Below are positions 1 through 9,547 of a DNA stretch of 36,153 bases, one piece after another; the stretch's first letter is position 1; the number at the start of each line of letters is the position of its first letter. Origin of the DNA: Pseudomonadota bacterium (GTDB taxonomy: Bacteria; Pseudomonadota; Alphaproteobacteria; Rhizobiales; Beijerinckiaceae). The notes beneath the pieces are model-generated. The model made no database searches. It was not told the origin of the DNA and worked only from the letters and a program-made list of their open reading frames with translations. The stretch covers positions 1 through 36,153 of the forward strand of contig JAFAEL010000266.1 in NCBI GenBank assembly GCA_023423995.1. Reading direction: 5' to 3'. The translations under genes and the position numbers were made by a program.

Positions 1-1575
1 GACCTTCAGGCGGTCGTGGAAGAAGGCGAGGAGGTCGGCCGACCACTCGCCCGTCATCACACGCCCAAGCGGCAACCGCAGCCCGTTCTCCAGCATCAGC
101 CGGATCACACCCAAGGCCGCACGGCGCAGGGCATACGGATCCTTTGATCCTGTCGGCTTCTCGTCGATGGCCCAGAACCCGACCAGCGTGTCGAGCTTGT
201 CGGCGAGCGCCACCGCGACCGAGACCGGGTCGGTCGGGACGCGGTCCGAGGGGCCGAGGGGCTTGTAATGCTCCTCGATGGCGGCCGCGACGGAGGCATG
301 CTCGCCCTGAGCGGTCGCGTAGTAGCGGCCCATCAGGCCCTGCAGCTCCGGAAACTCGCCCACCATCTCGGTGACGAGATCGGCCTTGGCGAGGCGCGCG
401 GCGCGCTCGGCGAGGTCCGGGTCGGCGCCCGTGACCGGCGCGAGTTCGCGAGCGAGCGCCGCGATGCGCTCCACGCGCTCGAACTGCGTGCCGAGCTTCT
501 CGTGGAAGACGATGTTCTTCAGCTTGCCCAGTCGGTCCCCGAGCGGGGTCTTGCGGTCCGTGTCCCAGAAGAACTTCGCATCCGACAGCCGGGCGCGCAC
601 GACGCGCTCGTTGCCGGCCACGATCGCCGCCCCGCCATCCCGCGCCTCGATGTTCGAGACCAGGATGAAGCGGTTGGCGAGAGCGCCCTCCCCGCGCCGC
701 AGCACGAAGCATTTCTGGTTCGCCCGGATGGTGGCGCGGATCACCTCGGGCGGGATGTCGAGGAAGCTCTCGTCGAAGCTCCCCATGAGCACGACCGGCC
801 ACTCGACGAGGCCGGCCACCTCGTCCAGGAGGCCTTCGTCCTCGATCACCTCGAGCCCCTGCGCGAAGGCGAGGTCGCGCGCGTCGTGCAGGATCACGTC
901 GCGCCGGCGGGCCGCATCGAGGATCACCCGCGCGCGGGCGAGGCCCTCGACATATTCGTCGAAGCGGCGGGCCCGGAACTCGGCCGGCGCCAGGAAGCGG
1001 TGGCCGCGCGTCACGTCGCCGGAGGAGATGCCGCCGACCGTGAAGGGCACGATCTCGGGCGTCTCGGTCTCCGCGCCGAAGCAGCACAGGATCGATTGCA
1101 GCGGCCGCACCCAGCGCAGCGAGCCCGGTTCGGCCGAGGCCGCGCCCCAGCGCATCGATTTCGGCCACGGGAAGCCGCGGATGATCTCGGGCAGGATCTC
1201 AGCCAGCACCTCGGCGGTCGGCCGGCCCGGGCGCTCGATCAGGGCGACGTAGAAATCGCCCTTCTTCGGGTCCGACTGGACGGTCAGCTCCTCCCTGGAG
1301 GCGAGGCCCGCGCTCTTCAGGAAGCCGGCCAGCGCGGCGTCCGGGGCGCCGACGCGTGGACCCTTCCGCTCCTCGCGCACGTCCTTGCCCTTGGCCGGGA
1401 GGCCCACGATGTGCAGGGCGAGGCGCCGCGGCGTCGCGAAGGCGACGGCGCCCTCGTAGAGGAAGCCGCGCTCGACCAGCGCATCGGTGACGAGCTTCTT
1501 CAGGTCCTCCGCGGCCCGCGCCTGCATGCGCGCTGGGATCTCTTCCGAGAGGAGTTCGAGCAAAAGGTCGGGCAT
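1..1575 (-). CDS. glyS: Glycyl-tRNA synthetase beta subunit (3' end outside window)
   Basis: Beta subunit of the alpha2-beta2 bacterial glycyl-tRNA synthetase, which charges tRNA-Gly in the cytoplasm together with GlyQ. The frame is open from an ATG at 1575 to the left edge. It begins [18 protein letters not shown], the typical GlyS N-terminus, and at the edge reads [15 protein letters not shown], typical of the region before the C-terminal tRNA-binding part. About 525 residues are visible; the family usually has about 690, so roughly a quarter is missing because of the window, not because of damage. The start lies one base after the stop of the upstream hydrolase (TGA-C-ATG), so translation is probably coupled. 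It is the last visible gene of an operon starting with glyQ. Confidence 0.95.
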   Translation of the reverse strand, partial: MPDLLLELLSEEIPARMQARAAEDLKKLVTDALVERGFLYEGAVAFATPRRLALHIVGLPAKGKDVREERKGPRVGAPDAALAGFLKSAGLASREELTVQSDPKKGDFYVALIERPGRPTAEVLAEILPEIIRGFPWPKSMRWGAASAEPGSLRWVRPLQSILCCFGAETETPEIVPFTVGGISSGDVTRGHRFLAPAEFRARRFDEYVEGLARARVILDAARRRDVILHDARDLAFAQGLEVIEDEGLLDEVAGLVEWPVVLMGSFDESFLDIPPEVIRATIRANQKCFVLRRGEGALANRFILVSNIEARDGGAAIVAGNERVVRARLSDAKFFWDTDRKTPLGDRLGKLKNIVFHEKLGTQFERVERIAALARELAPVTGADPDLAERAARLAKADLVTEMVGEFPELQGLMGRYYATAQGEHASVAAAIEEHYKPLGPSDRVPTDPVSVAVALADKLDTLVGFWAIDEKPTGSKDPYALRRAALGVIRLMLENGLRLPLGRVMTGEWSADLLAFFHDRLKV

Positions 1576-1576
1576 G

Positions 1577-2170
1577 TCAGGCAGCCGTGATCTCGGCCAC
1601 GGTCGCGATGCAGGCGAAGCGGTCGCCGAGTGCGGCGAGCTCGGCCCGGTGCAGGGCCTCGGCTGAGATCTCCCCGCCCTGCCCGTCCGGAAGCGCGCGC
1701 GTCGCCGCCGCGTCGGCCGCGATCGTGACCGGGAAGCCGAGATCGAGCGCGGCCCGCGCCGTCGAGGACACGCACATATGCGTCATGAAGCCTGCAAGGA
1801 TGAGATTGGGGCGGCCGGTCGCGCGCAGCTGCGCCTCGAGCTCGGTCTTGGCGAAGCTGTTCGGCAGCGGCTTCTCGATGACCGGCTCGCCCTCGAGCGG
1901 CCTTGCCTGGTCGACGATCTGCCCGCCGGCCCCGTCGCGGTCGAAGAGGCTGCCCGGCCGGCCCTTGTGGGCGATGTGGATCACCGGGGTCCCGGCGGCG
2001 CGCGCCTTCCCGAGCAGAAGCGCCAGTCGCTCGAGCGCCGGCTCGATCCCGCCGAGCGGCAGCGCGCCGTCGAGGTATTCGCGCTGGGCGTCGATGACGA
2101 CGAGCGCCGCGCTCGACAGGGGAGCGGGCCGCGGTTGCGCGCCCGCCATTTCCAACAGCGTCTTTGCCAT
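1577..2170 (-). CDS. Isochorismatase-family cysteine hydrolase
   Basis: A 197-residue cytoplasmic alpha/beta hydrolase of the isochorismatase/nicotinamidase superfamily. The expected catalytic triad is visible: Asp27 (VVIDAQREY), Lys100 ([10 protein letters not shown]) and Cys133 (FMTHMCVSS). The substrate cannot be read from sequence; family members act on amides, carbamates or isochorismate. I chose the ATG at 2170, which gives the usual family length; the frame stays open upstream to 2287 but that extension looks like noise. It sits in the glyQ-glyS operon, 64 bases after the previous gene and one base before glyS. There is no obvious functional link to tRNA charging. Confidence 0.88.
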   Translation of the reverse strand: MAKTLLEMAGAQPRPAPLSSAALVVIDAQREYLDGALPLGGIEPALERLALLLGKARAAGTPVIHIAHKGRPGSLFDRDGAGGQIVDQARPLEGEPVIEKPLPNSFAKTELEAQLRATGRPNLILAGFMTHMCVSSTARAALDLGFPVTIAADAAATRALPDGQGGEISAEALHRAELAALGDRFACIATVAEITAA

Positions 2171-2234
2171 GTGCTTGCGATCCCGGGTCACGATCGGCGG
2201 TCCCGGCCGGCTCCACCTCGCGACAGAGGCGGTG

Positions 2235-2654
2235 TTAGCCTCTCCCGGCCGATATCTCCACCTCGCGAACGAGGTCGTACTGCCCATCGTCGGAGACGTC
2301 GCAGCGCAGCCGGATGATGGCCCGGCGGGAACCGTGGGCGAGGTCGAGGAGGCGGAAGAAGCGCTCGCCGGACAGGAAGATGTCGAAGCGATGCTCGCCC
2401 GCGCTGGAGACGCCGAAATAATCGTCCTCGACGCGGTCGAAGCGCTCGGGCCAGGAGCGCGCCCGCATCTTCAGCTGGGCGGTCGTCGAACCCCAGATGG
2501 TGAGGTCGACATCACCGATATTCTCGCCCGTCTCGGCCGTCGCGCCGACACCGGTCAGCTTCGCGACGCCCGTGTCGTTGTTCGCCGTCAGGACGAGGTC
2601 GTAGGCGACCCGCGTGATGGCGATGTGGATGCTGCGCGAGGTGCCGGGCTTCAT
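2235..2654 (-). CDS. Unrecognised 139-residue protein coupled to glyQ
   Basis: Not recognised. The 139-residue product has no signal peptide or membrane segment and looks rich in beta strands, with alternating hydrophobic residues ([30 protein letters not shown]). Its ATG overlaps the glyQ stop (ATGA at 2651-2654), so it is very probably translated by reinitiation after GlyQ. That coupling suggests a housekeeping role made in proportion to the synthetase, but the sequence gives no reaction. The frame is open far upstream inside glyQ, and this ATG is the first that makes sense. A 64-base gap separates it from the hydrolase. Confidence 0.75.
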   Translation of the reverse strand: MKPGTSRSIHIAITRVAYDLVLTANNDTGVAKLTGVGATAETGENIGDVDLTIWGSTTAQLKMRARSWPERFDRVEDDYFGVSSAGEHRFDIFLSGERFFRLLDLAHGSRRAIIRLRCDVSDDGQYDLVREVEISAGRG

Positions 2655-3604
2655 GCTGCGAGCCTTCCGCCGTCCGTCGCGAGCCACGCCGCGCCACAGG
2701 CCTTGGCGAGCTCGCGGACCCGCAAGATGTAGCTCTGCCGTTCCGTCACGGAGATGACCCCGCGCGCATCCAGCAGATTGAAGATGTGGGATGCCTTGAT
2801 GCACTGGTCGTAGGCCGGCAGCGCCATGGCGTGCTGCGTCCGCTCGCCGTCCCAGCCGGCCTCGAGGTATTCGCGGCAGGCCTTCTCGGCATCGCGGAAG
2901 TGCCGGAACAGCATCTCCGTGTCTGCGACCTCGAAATTGTGCTTCGAATATTCCCGCTCGGCCTGCAGGAAGACGTCGCCGTAGGTGACCTTCTCGTCGC
3001 CCTCGCGGCCGTTGAAGTTCAGGTCGTAGACGTTCTCGACGCCCTGGACGTACATGGCCAGCCGCTCGAGCCCGTAGGTCAATTCGCCCGAAACCGGTGA
3101 GCACTCGAAGCCGGCGACCTGCTGGAAATAGGTGAACTGGCTCACCTCCATGCCGTCGCACCAGCATTCCCAGCCGAGGCCCCAGGCGCCGAGGGTCGGG
3201 CTTTCCCAGTCGTCCTCGACGAAGCGGATGTCGTGCAGCGAGGCGTCCACGCCGATGGCCGCGAGCGAGGCGAGGTAGAGCTCCTGCAGGTTCGGCGGGT
3301 TCGGCTTCAGGATGACCTGGAACTGGTAATAATGCTGGAGCCGGTTCGGGTTCTCGCCGTACCGCCCGTCCTTCGGCCGCCGGGACGGCTGGACATAGGC
3401 GGCGCGCCACGGCCGCGGCCCGAGCGCCCGCAGCGTCGTCGCCGGATGGAACGTACCCGCCCCGACTTCCATGTCGTAGGGCTGGAGGATGGCGCAGCCC
3501 TGTTCGGCCCAGAAGCTCTGCAGCGCCAGGATGAGGCCCTGGAAGGAACGTTCCGGGCGCATATGCGGAAGGGCGGCCAGAGGGCCGCTCGGGGCGGTGA
3601 TCAT
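2651..3604 (-). CDS. glyQ: Glycyl-tRNA synthetase alpha subunit
   Basis: Catalytic alpha subunit of the tetrameric glycyl-tRNA synthetase, 317 residues. Class II motifs are clear: [18 protein letters not shown] near residues 43-60, the [20 protein letters not shown] block with [11 protein letters not shown] after it, and motif 3 [10 protein letters not shown]. The body begins at [19 protein letters not shown]. Two starts are possible: ATG at 3604, or ATG at 3562 (MRPERSF). Neither has a good Shine-Dalgarno site. A promoter-like TTGACA lies just upstream, so the longer form would have almost no leader. First gene of the glyQ-X-hydrolase-glyS operon, divergent from the small exported protein at 3843. 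Confidence 0.96.
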   Translation of the reverse strand: MITAPSGPLAALPHMRPERSFQGLILALQSFWAEQGCAILQPYDMEVGAGTFHPATTLRALGPRPWRAAYVQPSRRPKDGRYGENPNRLQHYYQFQVILKPNPPNLQELYLASLAAIGVDASLHDIRFVEDDWESPTLGAWGLGWECWCDGMEVSQFTYFQQVAGFECSPVSGELTYGLERLAMYVQGVENVYDLNFNGREGDEKVTYGDVFLQAEREYSKHNFEVADTEMLFRHFRDAEKACREYLEAGWDGERTQHAMALPAYDQCIKASHIFNLLDARGVISVTERQSYILRVRELAKACGAAWLATDGGRLAA

Positions 3605-3611
3605 GGCGGAA

Positions 3612-3639
3612 CGGATAAGGGGCCCCGGTTGCCTGTCAA
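3612..3639 (-). promoter_or_regulatory. Probable sigma-70 promoter of the glyQ operon
   Basis: On the minus strand a perfect -35 TTGACA (3639-3634) is followed after 16 bases by TATCCG (3617-3612), a weak -10. Transcription would begin around 3605, next to the ATG at 3604. This implies either a leaderless message or use of the internal ATG at 3562. Read by eye only. Confidence 0.45.
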
Positions 3640-3842
3640 GCTGCGGACGAAAGTAAGTTCCTGCTCACCGTACCCGGTCGGCAAGTAGTAACCGTCGCAG
3701 GAGGTTGATGGGGAACATTCGAGAGGCGCCCAGCATTCTTCACCCGACTTAGGCAGCCACGCTTCATGTGTGGCTACGCACAGCTAAATGCCCGCCAGTC
3801 CTTCAGAAGAGAAGGACAAGAGCTGGGCCGGGAGACATCTGG

Positions 3843-4115
3843 ATGATCACGCCTTTCGTTGCCGTTCGCCTCGTCGCCGCGACCGTTGTTCTGGGTGGAG
3901 TCGCCCTCGCCGGGTCAGCCATTGCGAAGCCCCTCGCGGCGGAAACGACCCTTGCGGCCAACGTCGCAGCGCCGGTCAGCGGGCCTGTGGCGGCCGCCGC
4001 AACGATCGCCGAGCCCGACGCGGCATGTGCCCGCAAGGTGAAGGTCGTCTATTCCGGCTACGGCGAGGCGGACCGGATCGCCTGCGCGGTGCCGGCCAAG
4101 TCCGCCGCGAAATGA
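3843..4115 (+). CDS. Small exported alanine-rich protein, unknown function
   Basis: Not recognised as a named family. The 90-residue product has a clear Sec signal peptide (positively charged residue 9, hydrophobic core to about 25, likely cleavage after AIA28). A short mature domain follows with two cysteines (Cys62, Cys81) that could form one disulfide in the periplasm (CARKVKVVYSGYGEADRIAC). GGAG at 3831-3834 stands eight bases before the ATG at 3843 and decides this start; the frame is open upstream to 3768 without a ribosome site. It lies divergently from glyQ and upstream of a second small exported protein, 101 bases away. Confidence 0.7.
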   Translation: MITPFVAVRLVAATVVLGGVALAGSAIAKPLAAETTLAANVAAPVSGPVAAAATIAEPDAACARKVKVVYSGYGEADRIACAVPAKSAAK

Positions 4116-4216
4116 ACATCTAGGCTTTTCCCGGGTCGGCTTCCGTTCAGCTGAATCTGAGCAGATTGGCGCAGATAAGTCTGCTGGCGGGTGGGCTTGG
4201 TCTGGAGGAGGACAGG

Positions 4217-4546
4217 ATGAGTGCTGTTCGGTCCATGATTCTCGGGTTCGGCCTGGTGGCTGGGGGGCTGGCCTTGGCCGCTCCGGCCTCGGCCGCCCCG
4301 GTCCCGACAGCCGCAGCCGCAGCCGCATCGACGCCCGTTCCGGTCGAGAGCGTGCAGTGGGGCTACGGCGGCTACGGCTACGGTCCCCGTTACGGCTATT
4401 ACGGCCCGCGCCGGTATTGGGGGGGACCTCGCTACGGCTACGGCTACGGCTATTACGGTCCGCGTCGCTTCTACGGACCGCCGGTCGTGTGCCGGTTCCG
4501 GCCGACCCCCTGGGGCCCGCGCCGGGTCTGTTTCCGTCGCTACTGA
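4217..4546 (+). CDS. Exported Gly/Tyr/Arg-rich repeat protein
   Basis: A 109-residue protein with a signal peptide (about residues 1-27, ending ASAA) and an Ala/Pro linker, followed by a low-complexity tract of GYGGYGYGPRYGYYGPRR type from about residue 49 to 86. The C-terminus has two cysteines (Cys92, Cys105) in a basic stretch. GGAGGAG at 4204-4210 marks the ATG at 4217. Such tracts are common in small envelope proteins of Hyphomicrobiales. The function is unknown; a surface or matrix role is inference. A good terminator follows directly at 4556-4577, so this ends a transcription unit. Confidence 0.75.
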   Translation: MSAVRSMILGFGLVAGGLALAAPASAAPVPTAAAAAASTPVPVESVQWGYGGYGYGPRYGYYGPRRYWGGPRYGYGYGYYGPRRFYGPPVVCRFRPTPWGPRRVCFRRY

Positions 4547-4555
4547 TCCTGACGA

Positions 4556-4577
4556 GGGCGCCTGCGGGCGCCCTTTT
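4556..4577 (+). terminator. Intrinsic terminator after the Gly/Tyr-rich gene
   Basis: A perfect 7-bp stem, GGGCGCC (4556-4562) with GGCGCCC (4567-4573), closes a TGCG tetraloop and is followed by TTTT (4574-4577). It lies 10 bases after the stop of the exported protein. The T run touches the stop codon of the convergent methylase gene. Confidence 0.85.
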
Positions 4578-5326
4578 CACGTCGGAGAGCCGTGGAGGGC
4601 CGCCGCTGCCGGCGTGAAGCTCCCGTCGGCCTCGTGCAGGATGATGGGCGACGCGAGTTGCAGCGGCGCCCGCCCGCCCTTGACGGCCGAGACGAGGATC
4701 CGCGAGGCCGCCTCCCCGGCCCGCGGATGGACCGGCGTCACGATCACGGACCCGAAGCGCCGCTCCAGCGCGGCGAGGCAGCGGCGCAGGCCGTCCGCCC
4801 GATAGATCACGGCGATCCGCCCCCTGTGCCGCAGAAGATCGGCCGCGCTCGCGATCCACTCGGCGAGCCCTCCGCCCTCCATCTCGTGCGCCGAGCGCCG
4901 CCGCGCCTCCGGCGAGGGGCGCCCCTCCCCCTCGAAGAAGGGCGGGTTGGTGACGACGAGGTCGGCCTGGCCGGACCGCAGGCCGGCCTCGGCGCGCGCC
5001 GAGGCCGGCCAGAAGAGGTCCGCCCGGACGACCTCCGCACGATCCGCAGCGTGATTCGCGCGAATATTCTGCATTGCGAGCGCCGCGAGGTCCGGGTCGC
5101 GCTCGACCAGCACCAGCCGGGAGGCGGGCTCCCGGGCCGCGATCATCAGGCCCACGGCGCCGGTGGCCGCCCCCAGATCGGCGACCAGATCCCCTGGCCG
5201 GACATCCGCCAGCCCGGCCAGCAGCACGGCATCCGTCCCCGCGCGATGCCCGCGCCGGGGCTGGAGCAGCGTGACTCTCCCGCCGAGCAGACGATCCTGG
5301 GTGACCTGGAGGTCCGGCTCAGGCAT
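4577..5326 (-). CDS. TrmN6-like SAM-dependent methyltransferase
   Basis: A 249-residue Rossmann-fold methyltransferase of the type that N6-methylates A37 of tRNA1(Val) (TrmN6/YfiC group). Visible are the SAM-binding motif I DLGAATGAVGL (50-60), an acidic residue after strand 2 (VERDP) and the catalytic NPPF at 127-130, which marks N6-adenine or related amino methylases. The N-terminal pattern DRLLGGRVTLLQPRRGHRAGTDAVLL is characteristic of this group. Its ATG overlaps the end of the DUF2007 gene by eight bases (ATGCCTGA), indicating coupled translation. The exact target base is inferred from family, not shown. Confidence 0.85.
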   Translation of the reverse strand: MPEPDLQVTQDRLLGGRVTLLQPRRGHRAGTDAVLLAGLADVRPGDLVADLGAATGAVGLMIAAREPASRLVLVERDPDLAALAMQNIRANHAADRAEVVRADLFWPASARAEAGLRSGQADLVVTNPPFFEGEGRPSPEARRRSAHEMEGGGLAEWIASAADLLRHRGRIAVIYRADGLRRCLAALERRFGSVIVTPVHPRAGEAASRILVSAVKGGRAPLQLASPIILHEADGSFTPAAAALHGSPT

Positions 5327-5543
5327 CCCTGAGCTCGGCCCCGAGACCGGCCTCCGTCAGCAACCGCCGCGCACGAGGCGCCCAATCCTCGGGAATCAGC
5401 ACGCGACGCTGAAAGGCCCCGATCGAGCCTTCGAGCGCGCCCATATGGGCGTCCGCCACGAGGGCGGGGATGCCTTCGGCCTCGAGCAGGCTCTCGATCA
5501 ATCCGATGAGGACGACGTCGTTGGTTCGCACCAGCTCAACCAT
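5319..5543 (-). CDS. DUF2007 (putative signal-transducing) protein
   Basis: A 74-residue protein matching the DUF2007 pattern: MVELVRTNDVVLIGLIESLLEAEGIPALVADAHM, then RRVLIPEDWAPRARRLL. The fold is a small ferredoxin-like alpha/beta domain; members are described only as putative signal-transducing proteins. I chose the ATG at 5543 because family members start there; the long upstream extension of the frame is not protein-like. It overlaps the TrmN6-like gene by eight bases and is divergent from ispB across 112 bases that must hold both promoters. Confidence 0.85.
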   Translation of the reverse strand: MVELVRTNDVVLIGLIESLLEAEGIPALVADAHMGALEGSIGAFQRRVLIPEDWAPRARRLLTEAGLGAELRDA

Positions 5544-5655
5544 GCCCGAAGGGTATCCCTCTTGCGTCAACCCCGCGCGTTGCGGCAGGTGCCACGTCAT
5601 GCGAGCGTCCACGCCAATCCGGCCGGCGCGCGCGTTCGGCTTTTGGGAGTAGCCC

Positions 5656-6675
5656 GTGGGCGTCGTGCTGTCATTCGAGGAGAGGGCTCCAGGCACACCG
5701 CCGGATCTCGACGACCTCATCGCGCTCGTGCGGGACGACATGGAGCGTGTGAACGCCCTTATCATCTCCCGCACCGGCTCCCGGGTGACGATGATCCCGG
5801 AGGTCGCCAATCACCTGATCTCCTCGGGCGGCAAGCGCCTGCGGCCGATGCTGACCCTCGCGACCGCGGGGCTCGCCGGCTATCGCGGCGCCGGCCATGT
5901 CAGCCTCGCGGCTGCCGTGGAGTTCATGCACACGGCGACCCTCCTGCACGACGACGTGGTGGACGCCTCGACCATGCGGCGCGGCAAGATCGCCGCCCGG
6001 ATGAAGTGGGGGAACGAGGCCAGCGTCCTCGTCGGCGACTACCTTCTCGGGCAGGCCTTCAAGATGATGGTCGAGGTCGGCTCGCTTCCCGCGCTCGGCA
6101 TCCTGTCCTCGGCTGCCGCCGTGATCGCGGAAGGCGAAGTCCTGCAGCTTTCGGCCGCGAAGAACACCGAGACGAACGAGGACGAGTACCTGAACGTCAT
6201 CCGCGGCAAGACGGCGGAGCTGTTTGCCGCAGCCTGCGAGGTCGGCGCCGTCATCGCGGAGCGCTCGAAGGCCGAGCAGGCCGCCTGCCGCTCCTACGGC
6301 ATGAATCTCGGCATCGCCTTCCAGCTCGTCGACGACGCGCTCGATTACGGCGGCACCTCCTCGGCGCTGGGCAAGAATGTCGGGGACGATTTCCGGGAAG
6401 GGAAGGTCACGCTGCCGGTCGTGCTCTCCTTCCGCCGCGGCGACGACGAGGAGCGGGCCTTCTGGCGCCGGACCATCGAGCGCGCCGATGTCCAGGACGA
6501 GGACCTGGAGCGTGCCGTCGGCATCATGCGCCGGCACCGGGCGATCGAGGACACGGTGGAGCGGGCGCGGCATTACGGCGCGATGGCGCGCGACGCCCTG
6601 GCCCTCTTCCCCAAGAGCCCGATGAAGACGGCCCTCTTGCGGGCCGTGGATTTCTGCATCGCCCGGGTGAGCTGA
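5656..6675 (+). CDS. ispB: Polyprenyl (octaprenyl-type) diphosphate synthase
   Basis: A trans-prenyltransferase that adds isopentenyl units to make the long polyprenyl diphosphate side chain of ubiquinone. The 339 residues include GKRLRP (59-64), the first aspartate-rich motif DDVVD (99-103) and the second DDALD (226-230), both needed for magnesium-diphosphate binding. The chain length (C40 or C50) cannot be read reliably. The start is GTG at 5656, preceded by GGGAG at 5645-5649. It is convergent with ispE, with only four bases between their stops, so two isoprenoid genes lie side by side on opposite strands. Confidence 0.93.
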   Translation: MGVVLSFEERAPGTPPDLDDLIALVRDDMERVNALIISRTGSRVTMIPEVANHLISSGGKRLRPMLTLATAGLAGYRGAGHVSLAAAVEFMHTATLLHDDVVDASTMRRGKIAARMKWGNEASVLVGDYLLGQAFKMMVEVGSLPALGILSSAAAVIAEGEVLQLSAAKNTETNEDEYLNVIRGKTAELFAAACEVGAVIAERSKAEQAACRSYGMNLGIAFQLVDDALDYGGTSSALGKNVGDDFREGKVTLPVVLSFRRGDDEERAFWRRTIERADVQDEDLERAVGIMRRHRAIEDTVERARHYGAMARDALALFPKSPMKTALLRAVDFCIARVS

Positions 6676-6679
6676 CCCT

Positions 6680-7570
6680 TCAGCGGAAGACGGTCGGCTT
6701 CACCCACCAGCCCGGCTCGGCGGCGCGGAGCACCCGGGCGGCCCGGGCAGCCGCACGGCAATCGTCGAACAGCCCGAACACGGTCGCGCCCGATCCCGAC
6801 ATCCGGGCCAGGCGGCAGCTATCGAGCGCCCGAAGCCGGGCCAGGGCGGCCCCGATGATCGGCTGGGCCGCAAGGGCCGGCGGCTCGAGGTCGTTCCGCC
6901 CCGCCGACACGGCGGACCGGAGCGCGGCGATCCCCTGCCCTGCCGCGACCTCCGGATGATCCGACGGGCCAAGCTCGCCCGGCACTTTTCCCAGCCTGCG
7001 GAAAACCTCGGGTGTCGGCACCGCGACCCGTGGATTGACGAGCAGGGCGAACAGCGGCGGCAGGCCGAGCGGCGGGCCGATGCGTTCCCCGACCCCGCGC
7101 ATCATCCGGGCCTGCGGCTCGAGGCAGACCGGAGTGTCGGCGCCCGTCACCCGCGCGGCCTCGAACACGGCATCGTCACGGACGGAGAGGCCGTTGAGCT
7201 CCGCGAGGAGCCGCAGGGCTGCGGCGGCGTCGGACGAGCCGCCGCCGATTCCGGCTGCCGCCGGGAGGTTCTTCGTGAGCCGAAACGCGCCGGCCCGCAG
7301 GCCCGGTACGCGCTCGCCGAGTGCCCGCGCGGCGCGGAGCACGAGATTGTCGCCCGTGGGACCCGCCGCGACGGCAGTCGGGCCCTCGACCTGCAGGGAC
7401 AGCTCCGGACCCGGCCGGAGTTCGAGCCGATCGGCGATGCCTGCGAAGACGACGAGGCTCTCGAGCTCGTGATAGCCGTCCTGGCGCCGGCCAAGGACGT
7501 GCAGGGTCAGATTGACCTTGGCCGGAGCGCGCGTCGCCAGGACGCGCCCGCCCTCTTCCCTACCCGACAT
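6680..7570 (-). CDS. ispE: 4-diphosphocytidyl-2-C-methyl-D-erythritol kinase
   Basis: A GHMP-family kinase that phosphorylates CDP-methylerythritol at the 2-hydroxyl in the MEP isoprenoid pathway. The 296 residues show the N-terminal [11 protein letters not shown] with Lys18, the ATP-binding glycine loop [13 protein letters not shown] (102-114), a catalytic Asp145 in GADTPV and the C-terminal GHMP motif [13 protein letters not shown]. It follows the TPR gene by 31 bases and is probably cotranscribed with it. Length and motifs are normal. Confidence 0.96.
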   Translation of the reverse strand: MSGREEGGRVLATRAPAKVNLTLHVLGRRQDGYHELESLVVFAGIADRLELRPGPELSLQVEGPTAVAAGPTGDNLVLRAARALGERVPGLRAGAFRLTKNLPAAAGIGGGSSDAAAALRLLAELNGLSVRDDAVFEAARVTGADTPVCLEPQARMMRGVGERIGPPLGLPPLFALLVNPRVAVPTPEVFRRLGKVPGELGPSDHPEVAAGQGIAALRSAVSAGRNDLEPPALAAQPIIGAALARLRALDSCRLARMSGSGATVFGLFDDCRAAARAARVLRAAEPGWWVKPTVFR

Positions 7571-7601
7571 GCGGCCTGCCTCGCGGGCGGTCGACCCGAG
7601 G

Positions 7602-9404
7602 TCAGCCGCCGCTCTTCTCCTCGCCGGGCGGCACGCTCGTCTGGACCTCGGCCGGCTTCGGCTCCTCGGGGAGGCCGTTCTTCAGCTTCTCCTCGATCTT
7701 GGCCAGGTCCTCGGGCTCCGGATGCGCATCCTTGGCGTGCTGCCACTGGAATTTCGCCTCGAGCTTGCGCCCGACGCGCCAGTAGGCGTCGCCCAGGTGA
7801 TCGTTGATGACCGGATCGCCGGCCTTCAGCTCCGCAGCCTTCTCCAGCTCGCGGACCGCATCGTCCCAGCGCCCGAACCGGTAATAGGCCCAGCCGAGGC
7901 TGTCGATGATCATGCCGTCGCGCGGGTTCAGCTCCACGGCGCGGCGCAGCATCTTGAAGGCCTCGTCCAGGTTGATGTTCTGGTCGACCCAGGAATAGCC
8001 GAGATAATTGAGGACCTGGCTCTTCCCCATGGGCTGGGTGTCCGGAACGAGCTCCAGCGCCTTCTTCAGGTCGGCCTCGGCCTTCGGCCAGTCCTTCGCC
8101 CGCTCATAGGCGGTGCCGCGGTAATAGTAGAGCGGCCACAGCCCGGCATCGTCCGCCGCCGTGCGCTCGATCGCCTTGCCGTAGATCTCCGCCGCCTGGG
8201 CATATTGCTTGCGCGAGCGGTAGACGTTGCCGAGGGCGACGAGAACGTCGTTGTCGTCCGGGCGCTGCTTGCCGAGCTTCTCCAGATGCTGCACGGCCTC
8301 CTCGCCGCGGCCGAGCTGCTCCAGGCTGATCCCGATCTGCACATCCGCGCTGGCGCGCAGCGGAGAGGTTTCGGGAATGCCCTTCAGGATCGCGAGCGCC
8401 TGCTCCGTCCGCTTCAGCCGCTCGTAGACCTCCCCGAGCGTCAGGATGGCGAGCGAGTGGTCGGGCTGCAACTGGAGCGCCAGCCGGAGGTAGACGATCG
8501 AGGCGAGCTCGTCGCCCTGCTGGCTGCCGGCCGAGCCGAGCCCGTACAGGACCTCGGCCGCCCCTTCCTGGGCGTTGGCAATGAGCGGCGGGAGCGTCTT
8601 GCCGGCCCTGAGCTGCTCCATGGCGGCCTTCACCATCGGGTGCCGTGGCGAAAGCGCATCGAACCCGCCGTAGACGGCGAGCGCGCCATCCCTGTCCCCG
8701 CGCTTGGACAGGAGGCGGCCATAGGCGTCGACGATCCGCAGGGTCGTCTTCTCGCTCTCGTAGGCGGCCTTGAGCCGGCGCTCCGCCTCGGCGTTGTCCC
8801 CGAGGAGGGCCGCGATCAGCCCGGCATGGTAGTCGCGGAAAGCGGAAAAGCCGCGCTCGCCGCGCAGTTGGTCCGCGGTATCGAGGGCGCGCCGCCCCTC
8901 CCGCGAGCCGGCGAAGGCCCAGGCCGTCAGCAGGGTCGCCGTGAGGTCGGCGGCCCGGCCGCGGCCGTTCCTGACGAGCAGCGAGCGCGCCGTCACATAC
9001 TGCTTGGCGCGGATCGCCCGGACCGCGAGCGAAAGCTGGGCGAGACCGTTCTGCGGATCGCGCTTGACGATGCGCTCGGCGGCATTCGCGGCGCCGGCGA
9101 GGTCGCCATCGGCGAGCAGCGCCACGAAGGCCCGCTCCAGAAGCTCCGGATTGCGCGGGTCCTCCTTGAGGGCCTCGCGATAGAACATCGCCGCAGCGGC
9201 AGTGTCCCGGGCGGTGCCGGCGATATAGGCGGAGAGATAATTTCCCTCGAGGCTGGAGGCCGGACCGAAGCCGAGCTTCGACTCAACTCGCGCCGGAGCG
9301 GAGCTGCGCTTCGCCCAGGCGGGCGACATGCCTGCGCCCAGGGTCGCGACCAGCACCACGCCGACCGCTCCCGCAAGGGAAGGCTTCCTCAACCAGGCCA
9401 CCAT
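7602..9404 (-). CDS. Exported tetratricopeptide-repeat protein
   Basis: A 600-residue protein with a signal peptide (likely cleavage after AWA31), followed by many TPR-like helical pairs. Clear units include [62 protein letters not shown] and [29 protein letters not shown], in the C-terminal half. The C-terminus is charged and low in complexity. It probably acts as a periplasmic or membrane-associated scaffold; no partner can be named. The ATG at 9404 has GGAG just upstream and begins the signal peptide directly; a TTG at 9437 is a less likely alternative. It lies upstream of ispE, a neighbourhood I recall from related genomes. Confidence 0.9.
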   Translation of the reverse strand: MVAWLRKPSLAGAVGVVLVATLGAGMSPAWAKRSSAPARVESKLGFGPASSLEGNYLSAYIAGTARDTAAAAMFYREALKEDPRNPELLERAFVALLADGDLAGAANAAERIVKRDPQNGLAQLSLAVRAIRAKQYVTARSLLVRNGRGRAADLTATLLTAWAFAGSREGRRALDTADQLRGERGFSAFRDYHAGLIAALLGDNAEAERRLKAAYESEKTTLRIVDAYGRLLSKRGDRDGALAVYGGFDALSPRHPMVKAAMEQLRAGKTLPPLIANAQEGAAEVLYGLGSAGSQQGDELASIVYLRLALQLQPDHSLAILTLGEVYERLKRTEQALAILKGIPETSPLRASADVQIGISLEQLGRGEEAVQHLEKLGKQRPDDNDVLVALGNVYRSRKQYAQAAEIYGKAIERTAADDAGLWPLYYYRGTAYERAKDWPKAEADLKKALELVPDTQPMGKSQVLNYLGYSWVDQNINLDEAFKMLRRAVELNPRDGMIIDSLGWAYYRFGRWDDAVRELEKAAELKAGDPVINDHLGDAYWRVGRKLEAKFQWQHAKDAHPEPEDLAKIEEKLKNGLPEEPKPAEVQTSVPPGEEKSGG

Positions 9405-9452
9405 CTCGGCTCCGCTTCCTCGCCGGCGACGAACCAAGCGCCGTCGCCGCTG

Positions 9453-9529
9453 CGTTGCGCCGGGTCACCATGGCGGGTTCGCCGAGAGGCGGCAAGGCGC
9501 AACGACGCCGCGTCGGCGGACGCCGACGC
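9453..9529. repeat. Two strong hairpins between kbp and the TPR gene
   Basis: The 143-base gap holds two inverted repeats. One is CGTTGCGC (9453-9460) with GCGCAACG (9497-9504). The other is a near-perfect hairpin of GCGTCGGCG (9510-9518) and CGCCGACGC (9521-9529). They lie after the kbp stop in the minus direction and may end or slow transcription, but there is no T run. Confidence 0.4.
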
Positions 9530-9547
9530 CGCGCCGTGCGGCCCGGG

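Noticed and set aside
268..1590. 440-residue plus-strand open frame
   Set aside because: It is the antisense shadow of glyS, which is certain from its N-terminal and internal sequence; the plus-strand product is Arg/Ala/Gly-rich noise.
4352..4480. Possible CRISPR-like or tandem DNA repeat
   Set aside because: The repetition is codon-level (Gly-Tyr-Gly-Pro-Arg) inside a coding frame with a signal peptide; there are no regular spacers.
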